From NCBI GenBank assembly GCA_937899785.1, contig CALCCG010000184.1:1-64000 (forward strand): a stretch of 64,000 bases of DNA, given 5' to 3'. The stretch is from an uncultured Erythrobacter sp. Its GTDB lineage: Bacteria; Pseudomonadota; Alphaproteobacteria; Sphingomonadales; Sphingomonadaceae. Numbering within the stretch: position 1 is the first letter of the stretch; each line of letters opens with the position of its first letter. A program made the translations under genes and the position numbers. Under the pieces are notes generated by a model that had not been told where the DNA came from, made no database searches, and saw only the letters and a list, made by a program, of their open reading frames with translations. Below are positions 16,880-24,965 of this stretch, one piece after another.

Positions 16880-17853
16880 GCAGGGGCTCCTTCGCTTAGT
16901 GTCTGGCCCTCGCTTAGACCGCCGTGTTCGGACGCGTCCGGCGCGCTCGTGACGGAGGTCAGTCGCAAGGCCATGCGGTCTTCCATGGTGCCAAGATTTC
17001 CGCACGCAACGAGCTGCGAGCCGATCCGCAGGGGTATGTCGCGCGCCAGCGCAAGCGGGATGCGATCACCCGGCGCCAATTGGTCAAGCTGACTCAGCGA
17101 GAGTTCAAATTCCGCCAGAACCGCTTCGAGCGATAACGGCACCGCGCCAAAGGCCTCACGGTGAGGATCGGCCTCACCATCGCTCGCGCCCGCCGTAGCG
17201 TCGGACGCGCCGAGACCCGGCAGCAGGCTGTCGAGGTGTTCAGCGGGCATCGCGACAAGAGCGCTCCAGCTGATCCCATCGACCGCAGTCAGCTCGAGCG
17301 TGAGCAGGACGCAGTCGGCCAAGGGAGCAAAGGGCTTGAGCCGCGAGGCGCTTTCACTGCGGACAATAACATCGCCGTCGGCTGCGCCAACCGTGCCGCC
17401 TGCGGCGCTGACACGGGCGATCGCCTGAGCGATGGTGCGCGCGGACTGTTCGACCATTAGGGCGGCGGAACGCGGCAAAGTCGCCACCGGTTCCACCGGG
17501 GGCTCTCCGGTGCCGCCAAAGCTGCGTTCGGTGAGCGCGATCGCGGTTTCGACGGTAAAACTCAAAAGCAGCGTCTGCCCATCACGCCCGCAGCGCAACA
17601 GGCTGTTTGCCGCGACCGGCCCGATGCGCTCAAACACCGCTTCGCCGCGCAGGGCTTCGGGTTCAGAGATGCGCGCTTCCAGCTTGGTGCCCGACAAAAG
17701 GTCTGTCATATCCTGCGCCATTTCGCGGGCAAGATCGCGGCGCCAGGCGGCGAGATGCTCGGAGCGTTCCTCAGGCCTTGGGCCGCGTTCGGTCAGTTCG
17801 CGGCAATGCTGCGCGAGCGGACGCGCAGGGGTAAAGATGTGAGCCAGGTTCAT
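16876..17853 (-). CDS. fliM: Flagellar motor switch protein FliM, lacking the CheY-binding N-terminal peptide
   Basis: A 325-residue C-ring protein. The middle domain contains SFGGTGEPP (GGxG motif region), and the C-terminal SpoA domain has VPLSLEAVLAEFELSLSQLDQLAPGDRIPL and IPLRIGSQLVACGNLG. The usual N-terminal LSQ.EIDALL peptide that binds phospho-CheY is absent: the protein begins MNLAHIFTPARPLAQHCREL. No room exists for a longer start, because the ATG overlaps the fliL stop (ATGA). How this motor is switched or braked is therefore unclear. Confidence 0.88.
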   Translation of the reverse strand: MNLAHIFTPARPLAQHCRELTERGPRPEERSEHLAAWRRDLAREMAQDMTDLLSGTKLEARISEPEALRGEAVFERIGPVAANSLLRCGRDGQTLLLSFTVETAIALTERSFGGTGEPPVEPVATLPRSAALMVEQSARTIAQAIARVSAAGGTVGAADGDVIVRSESASRLKPFAPLADCVLLTLELTAVDGISWSALVAMPAEHLDSLLPGLGASDATAGASDGEADPHREAFGAVPLSLEAVLAEFELSLSQLDQLAPGDRIPLALARDIPLRIGSQLVACGNLGTMEDRMALRLTSVTSAPDASEHGGLSEGQTLSEGAPA

Positions 17854-18425
17854 TGCACGAGAAACCCTTTAAAGTGGACCGCGTCGACACCGCCAAAGCC
17901 CTCATTTTCCTCGAGCACTTTGTTGATCGCCTTAGTCAGCCGATCGGTCAGACGCTCGCGCCCCTCAGGATCGAACACATCGGCTTCCGGCGTCGCTGAG
18001 AGTTGCACCAGCACCGCCGACCGGATGGCAAGCTCATGGTTTTTGACCCAGCCCAGCACCCGGCCATCGCGCTGGGTCGAAACCGCCAGCTCAACCTGGA
18101 TCAGCGCGGGTGAATCCGACAAGTTGGAGGTAAAGCTCTCGGCAAAGCTGTAATAGGCGGTGCGATATTCGCTGCCGCCTTCACCATAGACCGGCGCGCC
18201 TTCGTCCTTTTTCTTGCCCGGCATGGCATAGGGGTCGCTGTCGCCTTTGCGCACAAGTTTAGGCAGGTCGGGTCCGCTCTCGCCAGCGCCGCCGATCAAA
18301 CCGGCGGCAAAGGCGCCGTAAGCTCCGCCAGCCCCCATGCCGAGTAGCAAGACACCGCCGATCAGCATTTTCATCATGCCGCCGCTCGACTTTGTGTCTT
18401 CAGATTTGTCGGCGTCCTTGGCCAT
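17850..18425 (-). CDS. fliL: Flagellar basal-body-associated protein FliL
   Basis: A 191-residue inner-membrane protein with one segment near the N-terminus (MLIGGVLLLGMGAGGAYGAFAAGL) and a periplasmic domain. The domain shows ALIQVELAVSTQR and KNHELAIRSAVLVQLS, matching the FliL pattern (l.v.l.l........i......ird.vi..Ls). FliL surrounds the stator units and supports torque. It sits between fliK (37-base gap) and fliM (4-base overlap). Confidence 0.92.
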   Translation of the reverse strand: MAKDADKSEDTKSSGGMMKMLIGGVLLLGMGAGGAYGAFAAGLIGGAGESGPDLPKLVRKGDSDPYAMPGKKKDEGAPVYGEGGSEYRTAYYSFAESFTSNLSDSPALIQVELAVSTQRDGRVLGWVKNHELAIRSAVLVQLSATPEADVFDPEGRERLTDRLTKAINKVLEENEGFGGVDAVHFKGFLVQ

Positions 18426-18462
18426 GACGGATCAACTCCTGCTCGCGTGCGCTGGTGAACGG

Positions 18463-21408
18463 TCAGGCGAACACCGCCCCTCCTTGCGCATCGCCGACAG
18501 GAGAGCCGCTGGAATCACCCGAAACCGCAGCGGCCTGGTTGGAGCCGCCATCGCTCTCTTCACCCGAATATGGTTGAGCTGAACCTTGAGAGCCCCCTGT
18601 GGAAGACCCGTAGCGCTGATCCGAACCGCCGCCAGCGGCGCCGAATCCGGCGCTGTTCTGGAACGCACCCGATTGCGAATTCTGGTCACCTCCGCGCTGG
18701 GATGATGCCCCCTGAGAACCGGCTTGCGAACCGCTGTTTTGCGAGAAACCGCTTTGCGCAAAGCCGCTTTCGCTGGCCGCAGCAACGCCGCGTTCTAGCA
18801 GAGCCGCCTGCACGGCCGGCACAAATCCTGGATCGCGCGCGCTCAGAGTGGCGCGCCAGTCGTTCACCGCACCCGAGACGCCCGGCTCAATCCGCATCGC
18901 GACGGTCCCGAAATCCGCGTGCCGCAGCGTAAGCTCGGGCCGCAAGCCACGGCCCGCTTCCCGCGCTTCGGCGACTTGGCTCGTCACCTGCTCAAGGATC
19001 GCCGCAGTGGCCGCGCCTGGATTGGTCACAGAAGCAGCTGTCGCCGCCGTTTGCGCCACGTTTAGCGCTGCTGGCGCGGAGGCGATCAGCGAGACGGAGA
19101 CAGGAGCGGTGGGTTGAGCGCTCGCCGAGAGTGTGGCTATCGGACCGGGTGCAGGCTCCGCTATCGGCGCGGATGAAAGCGCGGGCTCTGGCTGAGCAAG
19201 GGGCACAGAGGGAAGCGCGGGGGACGGCACGGCCGACGCTGGTGCGACGCCCACGGGCGCAAGCGCGTTGTATTTGGCTTTGTCTGGAGCGGTAGCGAGA
19301 GCGAGCGTCTTTGCCGATTGGGACGAGGGTGCGACCGTCCCAGCCTGCGCCTCCACAGCCGCAGTAAGACTTGCCGCTAAAGCGGACGGGGCTGTTGCGC
19401 CGCTCTGGACACGAGTCGGCGCTGGCAGCGTCGCGAGCGCGGTTGGCGAGTTGTTCAGAGCGCCGTTGGCAAGGTCCGCTTTTGCGCTCGCCTTCGTCTC
19501 ACCGCTCGTGCCTGTCGGCGCCGAAATCTCGGGCGATGACGCTCGCACCGGAGTTGCGACCAAAGCGGGCCGCTTGTCCGCAGCTATATCGCGCGTTGAC
19601 GCAACCGCGCTCGAAACCGCGGTGAGCGATGGTTGTACCCTTTGTTCATCAAAGGCGGGAATGGTCTCAGCCTTGACCTGCCCGGCTAGGACTGGTGGTG
19701 CGAGCGTTGCCGGGTTCACCGGCTCGGCAGTGGCCGACGCCAAAATCGCTGGCCCGGCGGGTAGTCCGGCGGATGTCTGCGGCGTTGGCGGCAAGACGCC
19801 GTCGGATGAAGCGGCGGGTTGACGAGCGGGTGCGGCCGTCTGCTTGGCCGGAAGAGGCTCCGCATCGGATTGAACAGCGGGGTAGCCCGTGGGCGCTGGA
19901 AGGACCGGAGCGGCTTCGAGCCCACCAGCCCGCGCTGTCGTGGCCAAAGCGCTGGACTCCGCAATAGCGGCGCTCTGAGAGGCTGACACCACCGCGCTCG
20001 GAACCGGCGATGCGGCCACAGCCGGTTTTCCAGCAACCACGGAGCCCAGAGTCCAGGCGGACGGCGCCGCTTCACCGTCGATCGGTGTGCGGGTTTGAAC
20101 AGCCCTCGGGACCGCCTCAACCTCCAAACGTTCCTGGCTGCGCGCGCGCGCGACCGCCGCCGGAAGCGCGAGGCCGACTTCACCGGCACGAGTCGGGTCT
20201 GCCTTCACCGCTTCCTGCCCGGGATGCTCCGCCGCCAGCCGAGGCTCATCGAACACGGCGGAAGGCGTCCTTGTCGCGGTCGCGCTCGGCTTGGCGAGCG
20301 GTGCCTCGCTGATCTCGTCACCTAAGGCGAATCGGGCCTCGGAGGGAGCCGGGTCCGGGGTCAAAGGCGTTCGCGCCTCCACCCTCTCATACGGACCTTC
20401 CGTCAGGGCCTCGGGCGTTATCGGCGACTGGGGATCGACGAGACCGAACGCCGCTGGCCCCTCTGATGGCGTTGACACTGGGCTCGCCGCGATCCGCTTT
20501 GGAACGCTGGTTTCGGGCGTCGGCGTCTTCGCTCCTGAGGGCGCAAGCGGGAGCTTGCTGGTGGGTTGCTCGCCCGCTTCAGGCAGGGCGTCCGAAAGCG
20601 CAGCGCGCACGGTCAGGACCGCGATATCCGGATCGCCCATACCAAGGCTGGGCTTGGAGATAGTGGCTCGAAACTCGGTCGAAGCCGGCGCGGCCTCACC
20701 CGCTTGCTCAGCCGAAGTCGGGGCGGTGAAAAGAGCCGCGCTACCAAGCTTGGAAAGCTCGCTCGAAGACAACAGCGCTGACGCGTCGAGCGACGCTTGC
20801 CCCGATCTGGGCAGCGTGTCGGGAACCCGCACCGTGCCGGAGAGCGCATCAGATGCCTCCAGGATCCGCTGATCAACCGTCCCTGCAATCGCATCGGAGG
20901 CAAACTTAGGCAGAGACTGATCCTTCAAGGCGGACCGCGCCACGGGCCGGGTTTCGTTTTGGGCGCCCGCCCCTGCTTTGTCGGACGTCTCTTCACGAGG
21001 CGAGGCTGGCGGCAAAAGGTCGCCCGCTTGTGGCAAGACTTTGCCGGTGGCTTGCGGCCCCTCGGCCTGTTCGCCGATCGGTTGCAACGACAGAGCCAGC
21101 GATTGGGCGCCCGTAGGCGCGAGTGTCTCGTCGGGGGTTGAGGGCGCTGACGGGATGGCGATATCCGAAGGAGAAGGCCTGGTGATTGCGGTCAGATCAC
21201 CCTGACCGAGTGCCTTAGAAGACTGAGTAGAATAGGTTTTTACCTGGGCTTCGCTTGCCACAAGCCGTTGCGCAAATCCGTCTGAGGCGAGCGTCTGTTC
21301 CCCCGCTTCCTCCGAAGCGACCAGCGTGTTTTCGGATGTTGGGGGCTGGGATACGGCTCCGCTCGTAAGGTTGTTCGTCAGGATCGGCTGGGGCGCGGGA
21401 AAGATCAT
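18463..21408 (-). CDS. fliK: Flagellar hook-length control protein FliK, very long
   Basis: A 981-residue protein, more than twice the length of enteric FliK (about 400). Almost all of it is low-complexity Ala/Pro/Ser/Thr/Glu sequence with no recognisable domain, consistent with an extended secreted molecular ruler. The conserved C-terminal Flg_hook-type domain is around residues 840-900: GRGLRPELTLRHADFGTVAMRIEPG, then WRATLSARDPGFVPAVQAALLERG. A Gly/Ser/Gln-rich end follows. It lies between fliJ (ATGA overlap) and fliL, the canonical place. The call rests mainly on position and the C-terminal domain. Confidence 0.85.
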   Translation of the reverse strand: MIFPAPQPILTNNLTSGAVSQPPTSENTLVASEEAGEQTLASDGFAQRLVASEAQVKTYSTQSSKALGQGDLTAITRPSPSDIAIPSAPSTPDETLAPTGAQSLALSLQPIGEQAEGPQATGKVLPQAGDLLPPASPREETSDKAGAGAQNETRPVARSALKDQSLPKFASDAIAGTVDQRILEASDALSGTVRVPDTLPRSGQASLDASALLSSSELSKLGSAALFTAPTSAEQAGEAAPASTEFRATISKPSLGMGDPDIAVLTVRAALSDALPEAGEQPTSKLPLAPSGAKTPTPETSVPKRIAASPVSTPSEGPAAFGLVDPQSPITPEALTEGPYERVEARTPLTPDPAPSEARFALGDEISEAPLAKPSATATRTPSAVFDEPRLAAEHPGQEAVKADPTRAGEVGLALPAAVARARSQERLEVEAVPRAVQTRTPIDGEAAPSAWTLGSVVAGKPAVAASPVPSAVVSASQSAAIAESSALATTARAGGLEAAPVLPAPTGYPAVQSDAEPLPAKQTAAPARQPAASSDGVLPPTPQTSAGLPAGPAILASATAEPVNPATLAPPVLAGQVKAETIPAFDEQRVQPSLTAVSSAVASTRDIAADKRPALVATPVRASSPEISAPTGTSGETKASAKADLANGALNNSPTALATLPAPTRVQSGATAPSALAASLTAAVEAQAGTVAPSSQSAKTLALATAPDKAKYNALAPVGVAPASAVPSPALPSVPLAQPEPALSSAPIAEPAPGPIATLSASAQPTAPVSVSLIASAPAALNVAQTAATAASVTNPGAATAAILEQVTSQVAEAREAGRGLRPELTLRHADFGTVAMRIEPGVSGAVNDWRATLSARDPGFVPAVQAALLERGVAAASESGFAQSGFSQNSGSQAGSQGASSQRGGDQNSQSGAFQNSAGFGAAGGGSDQRYGSSTGGSQGSAQPYSGEESDGGSNQAAAVSGDSSGSPVGDAQGGAVFA

Positions 21409-21908
21409 TGAGCGGTCCTTGCATGGCCATTTTCGGCACTGGGCGGGTCTGGTTCATTGCTTTGCACATCGCGTGCCAAGCGGCGGGGGTCGGCGAACGC
21501 GCGGCCTGTGTGCGGCTCTTCGAGGCGGCGTTCCTTGGCGTCCTGATACGCGGCTCGCGCCTCTTCGAGACGTTCGGACTGGCGGCGCGCCTTCGTCTGG
21601 GCCTGGCCAAGAGCCTCGACATGCCAAGTCGCTTGTTGCGAGGCGTCGGCCCGGGCCTGCTCGGCGTCGTGCGCAAGGCTTCCCAAGGCGGCGGCAAAGC
21701 GCCCGGTCTGCGCCAGCGCCTCGCCATCGTTGGCCTGCGACCGGCCACCATAGGCCCTAACAAGGTCGCGACTTCGTTCGGCAAGGGTTTGGCTGCGCGC
21801 CTCTTCGGCCAGCGCGTTGGCAAGCGAGAGCATCGCCGCGCGATGGCTGACTTCGGCCAACAAGGTCTGGCGCCGCGCAAGCGACAAACGGCGCGCCTCG
21901 CGCTTCAC
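21405..21908 (-). CDS. fliJ: Flagellar export protein FliJ (coiled coil)
   Basis: A 167-residue, Ala/Arg/Glu-rich helical protein with heptad-like repeats over most of its length (RQTLLAEVSHRAAMLSLANALAEEARS, then ARRQSERLEEARAAYQDAKERR). FliJ is the central stalk of the FliI6 ATPase ring, and little sequence is conserved in the family. The call rests on length, coiled-coil character and the position between fliI and fliK with ATGA overlaps at both ends. Confidence 0.72.
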   Translation of the reverse strand: MKREARRLSLARRQTLLAEVSHRAAMLSLANALAEEARSQTLAERSRDLVRAYGGRSQANDGEALAQTGRFAAALGSLAHDAEQARADASQQATWHVEALGQAQTKARRQSERLEEARAAYQDAKERRLEEPHTGRAFADPRRLARDVQSNEPDPPSAENGHARTAQ

Positions 21909-23224
21909 AGCAGCGCGGCCAATTGTTCAAGGCTGGCGTCGAGCGCCACGCCCTCCCCGCGTGGCTGGCGCAGGAAGGCGTCGATCCTCTGCGAGGCTTC
22001 AAGCGCGCTGTCGAGCACGGGGTCCGAGCCCGCGCGATAGGCCCCCATCAGCACCAGATCGCGGTTCTCTTCGCGGGCGGCGATCAGCGCGCGCAGCTGA
22101 CGCGCGGCCTCGAGCCTTTCCGGGGTCACCAGATCGTCCATCACCCGGCTAAGCGACGCGGGCACATCGATCGCCGGATAGTGGCCACGCTGCGCAAGAT
22201 CGCGCGACAAGAGGATATGCCCGTCCAGGATAGCGCGCGCGGTATCGACCACGGGATCGTTCGCGTCGTCGCCATCGGCGAGCACGGTGTAAAGCCCGGT
22301 CACCGCCCCACCCGAACGCGCCGAATTGCCCGCACGCTCGACCAGCTTGGTCACCGTTGCGAGCGCGCTAGGGGGATAGCCCCGCGCTGCGCCTGGCTCC
22401 CCGAGCACTAGCGCCAACTCGCGCGCGGCGTGTGCAACCCGCGTAAGGCTGTCGAGGATCAGCAGCACGCGCTTGCCCTTGCTGCGGAAGTATTCGGCGA
22501 TCGAGGTTGCGTATTGCGCCGCGCGCAGACGCAGATTGGGCGCGTGATCCGCCGGGACCGCAACCACGACCATCCGCTCTCGGCGCGTCCCGTGCATATG
22601 CCGGGCAACAAAATCCGAAACCTCGCGCGCGCGTTCTCCAATCAGCGCCACCACCGTTACATCAGCGGACGAATGCGCCGTCATGGTGTCGATCAGCACT
22701 GATTTGCCGACGCCCGACCCGGCGATCACGCCCAGACGCTGGCCCACGCCCATCGTCGCCAAGGCGTTGATCGCGCGCACCCCGCAATCGAACGGTTCGC
22801 TGACAGGCGCGCGTTCCAGCGCGCGTTCGCGTCGGCCAACAAGCTGCCAATTGCGCTTCAAGGCCAAGGGGGCTCCGCCGTCAATCGGCTCCCCAAGACC
22901 GTCAACCGCGCGGCCCAGCAACGCTTCGCCAACGCGCACCTTGCCCGGTTCACCCCGCGCGCGCACGCAGGAATCGGGGCGCAGAAGCACCGTGTCGCCA
23001 AGCAGCATCATAAGCGAATGCCCAGCGCGAAATCCGATCACCTCCGCCAGACTCTCGGACCCGTCCGCCTGCTCGATCGCGCCAAGCGAGCCAATCGACA
23101 AAGGCAGCCCCGCCACTTCGACCAGACCGCCATCGCACGCAACCACACGCCCGGTCAGGACCGGTTTGGCCTCCACCCTAGCGGCGCGCATGCGGGCCAA
23201 GTCCCTATGCAAGTCTGCAAGCAT
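21905..23224 (-). CDS. fliI: Flagellum-specific export ATPase FliI
   Basis: A 439-residue cytoplasmic ATPase related to the F1 beta subunit. The Walker A motif is AGSGVGKS at residues 168-175. Walker B lies in KRVLLILDSLTRVAHAAREL, and GEPGAARGYPPSALATVTKLVERAGN is the strongly conserved FliI/T3SS ATPase segment. The N-terminal barrel contains GRVVACDGGLVEVAGL. It energises and times delivery of substrates to the export gate with FliH and FliJ. Confidence 0.97.
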   Translation of the reverse strand: MLADLHRDLARMRAARVEAKPVLTGRVVACDGGLVEVAGLPLSIGSLGAIEQADGSESLAEVIGFRAGHSLMMLLGDTVLLRPDSCVRARGEPGKVRVGEALLGRAVDGLGEPIDGGAPLALKRNWQLVGRRERALERAPVSEPFDCGVRAINALATMGVGQRLGVIAGSGVGKSVLIDTMTAHSSADVTVVALIGERAREVSDFVARHMHGTRRERMVVVAVPADHAPNLRLRAAQYATSIAEYFRSKGKRVLLILDSLTRVAHAARELALVLGEPGAARGYPPSALATVTKLVERAGNSARSGGAVTGLYTVLADGDDANDPVVDTARAILDGHILLSRDLAQRGHYPAIDVPASLSRVMDDLVTPERLEAARQLRALIAAREENRDLVLMGAYRAGSDPVLDSALEASQRIDAFLRQPRGEGVALDASLEQLAALL

Positions 23225-23239
23225 GATCGATCCGCCCGC

Positions 23240-23935
23240 CTAGGCGTTGAGACCCTCGACAAGCGCGCGCATCCAGTCTTGTGGACCGTCGCGCACCGCG
23301 CCCTGCGGGCCGGTCAAACGGAGGCTTCCGGGAGCGAGTTCGGGATCGTCGGCGAGAGTCCAGTCCGCCAACGCTTCGGGGGCAAGCCGCGCGCGCGTTT
23401 CGGGGTTAAGGTGCACGGTTAGCTCGCGCGGGCCCGCGCCCAACCGATTGGCCGCCGCTTCGCAGCGCCTTCCGAGCGCTTCCTGATCGATCGCATACTC
23501 ACCCAGCACTTGCTTGCACAAGGTAAGGACGGTGGCGTGCAGATCCTTGGCCAGGACCTCCTTGGTCGCCGTGTCGAGCGAGCGAAAAGCTGAGCTCAGC
23601 TCGCCAAAGCGCTCTCGTTCGGCGACAAGCACCGCCTCGCCGGCGCGTGTCGCCGTGTTGTGGCCATCGGCAAAGCCGCGCGCATAGGCCTTTGCCGCCG
23701 CGTCCTCTTGTGGGGGCTGCTCCGGTCGGGTTTCAGTGGGCTTGGTCGGTTCCGCAACGGGCGCCGCGCGGGCCTCAGCCCGCGAAGGAGCAAACGGTGA
23801 GGTGTCAACAAAGCCTGATGGATCGGCCGGTTGATCGGCAACAAGCGCCGCCATCCATCCTGGTGCCGGAGCGCCTTGCTCGGCTCTATGCGCCGCCGCG
23901 CCGGCCTCAGCAATCCAGTCAGACGAACTCGCCAT
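23240..23935 (-). CDS. fliH: Flagellar assembly protein FliH (negative regulator of FliI)
   Basis: A 231-residue protein with a Pro-rich N-terminal half, a central AYARGFADGHNTATRAGEAVLVAERERFGELSS helix of the kind seen in FliH, and a C-terminal domain like the V-type ATPase E subunit (LHATVLTLCKQVLGEYAIDQEALGRR). ATG 23935 is chosen because GGGAGG stands 6 bases upstream; it overlaps the end of fliG by 17 bases. Another start 18 bases earlier has no such site. Confidence 0.86.
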   Translation of the reverse strand: MASSSDWIAEAGAAAHRAEQGAPAPGWMAALVADQPADPSGFVDTSPFAPSRAEARAAPVAEPTKPTETRPEQPPQEDAAAKAYARGFADGHNTATRAGEAVLVAERERFGELSSAFRSLDTATKEVLAKDLHATVLTLCKQVLGEYAIDQEALGRRCEAAANRLGAGPRELTVHLNPETRARLAPEALADWTLADDPELAPGSLRLTGPQGAVRDGPQDWMRALVEGLNA

Positions 23936-24965
23936 CGTCGCCTCCCAAGACAATCTCGCCCTGCTCGGCCAGGCTGCGCGCCAATTCTACAACCTTGCGC
24001 TGCGCGGCCTGCACATCCGCTTTTGACAGGCGTCCGCGCAGCTCGATCTCGTCGCGAATACCGTCGGCTGCGCGGCTCGACATAGCGGCAAAGAAGGGGC
24101 CGCGCTGCGGATCGGGCAGGCCCTTGAGCGCGTCGACCAACGCTTCGTTGTCGACGTCGCGGAGCAAGCGACCCATGTTCTGCGGATCGAGTTCGAGCAG
24201 CATTTCGAAGGTGAAGAGCTCTTCTTCGATACGTTCGGCCAGTGGTCCGTCGACCTGCGCGATCGCGGGCAAGACGGTGTTCCTGAGATCGCCTTCGGAC
24301 AAGTTGATAAGGTTTGCCGCTTCGCGCGGGCCACCCATGGTGAGCGCGCTCGCGCCGAAGTTCGCACCGATCCGCAGCGATAGGAGACTATCAATCATAC
24401 CCATCGCCTGGGTGGAAACGGCGTTCATCTTCGCAACGCGTGCAACGACGGAAGACTGAGTCGCTTCAGATAGGCCAGACAAAACTTCGGCGGCGGGTTC
24501 GGGCTCAAGCATCAGCAACAGCGCCGCGACCACTTGCGGGTGTTCATCCTCGACCAGTTTGAGGACGACCGACGGCGCGAGCCAGCGCGCCATCTCGATC
24601 GAGCGTGGACGCGCCTCGGGCTCGATACGCAGCATCATGCTCGCCGCCTTGGTCTCACCCAGCGAGCGTTCGAGCAGGCTGCGCACCCGCGCCGGACGAT
24701 CGCGCGCTGGCAGGATTTCGCGCTCGGCCTCGACCGTGAAGTCGCCAAGCGCCTCGGCGATATGAGGCTGCTCGATATCGCCCAGCTCGCACATAGCCGC
24801 GCCGAGTTTCTCCAACTCGCTCGGGTCCATACGGCCCAGCAATTGCGCGGCCTCGTCATCATTGAGCAGGGACAGGAAAACCGCGGCGCGTTCCACCCGG
24901 CTCATCAGCGAAACAGGCGCCGCGTTCGGTTGCCCTTCGGTCTCAAGAACGTCCGTATCTGCCAT
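23919..24965 (-). CDS. fliG: Flagellar motor switch protein FliG
   Basis: A 348-residue C-ring protein that couples the stator to the rotor. The N-terminal domain contains RAAVFLSLLNDDEAAQLLGRMDPSELEKLG. The middle domain has the EHPQ motif (LVEDEHPQVVAALLLML). The C-terminal torque helix region is GPLAERIEEELFTFEMLLELD, then MGRLLRDVDNEALVDALKG, with the usual alternating charged residues. ATG 24965 overlaps the fliF stop (TGATG). Confidence 0.96.
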   Translation of the reverse strand: MADTDVLETEGQPNAAPVSLMSRVERAAVFLSLLNDDEAAQLLGRMDPSELEKLGAAMCELGDIEQPHIAEALGDFTVEAEREILPARDRPARVRSLLERSLGETKAASMMLRIEPEARPRSIEMARWLAPSVVLKLVEDEHPQVVAALLLMLEPEPAAEVLSGLSEATQSSVVARVAKMNAVSTQAMGMIDSLLSLRIGANFGASALTMGGPREAANLINLSEGDLRNTVLPAIAQVDGPLAERIEEELFTFEMLLELDPQNMGRLLRDVDNEALVDALKGLPDPQRGPFFAAMSSRAADGIRDEIELRGRLSKADVQAAQRKVVELARSLAEQGEIVLGGDDGEFV

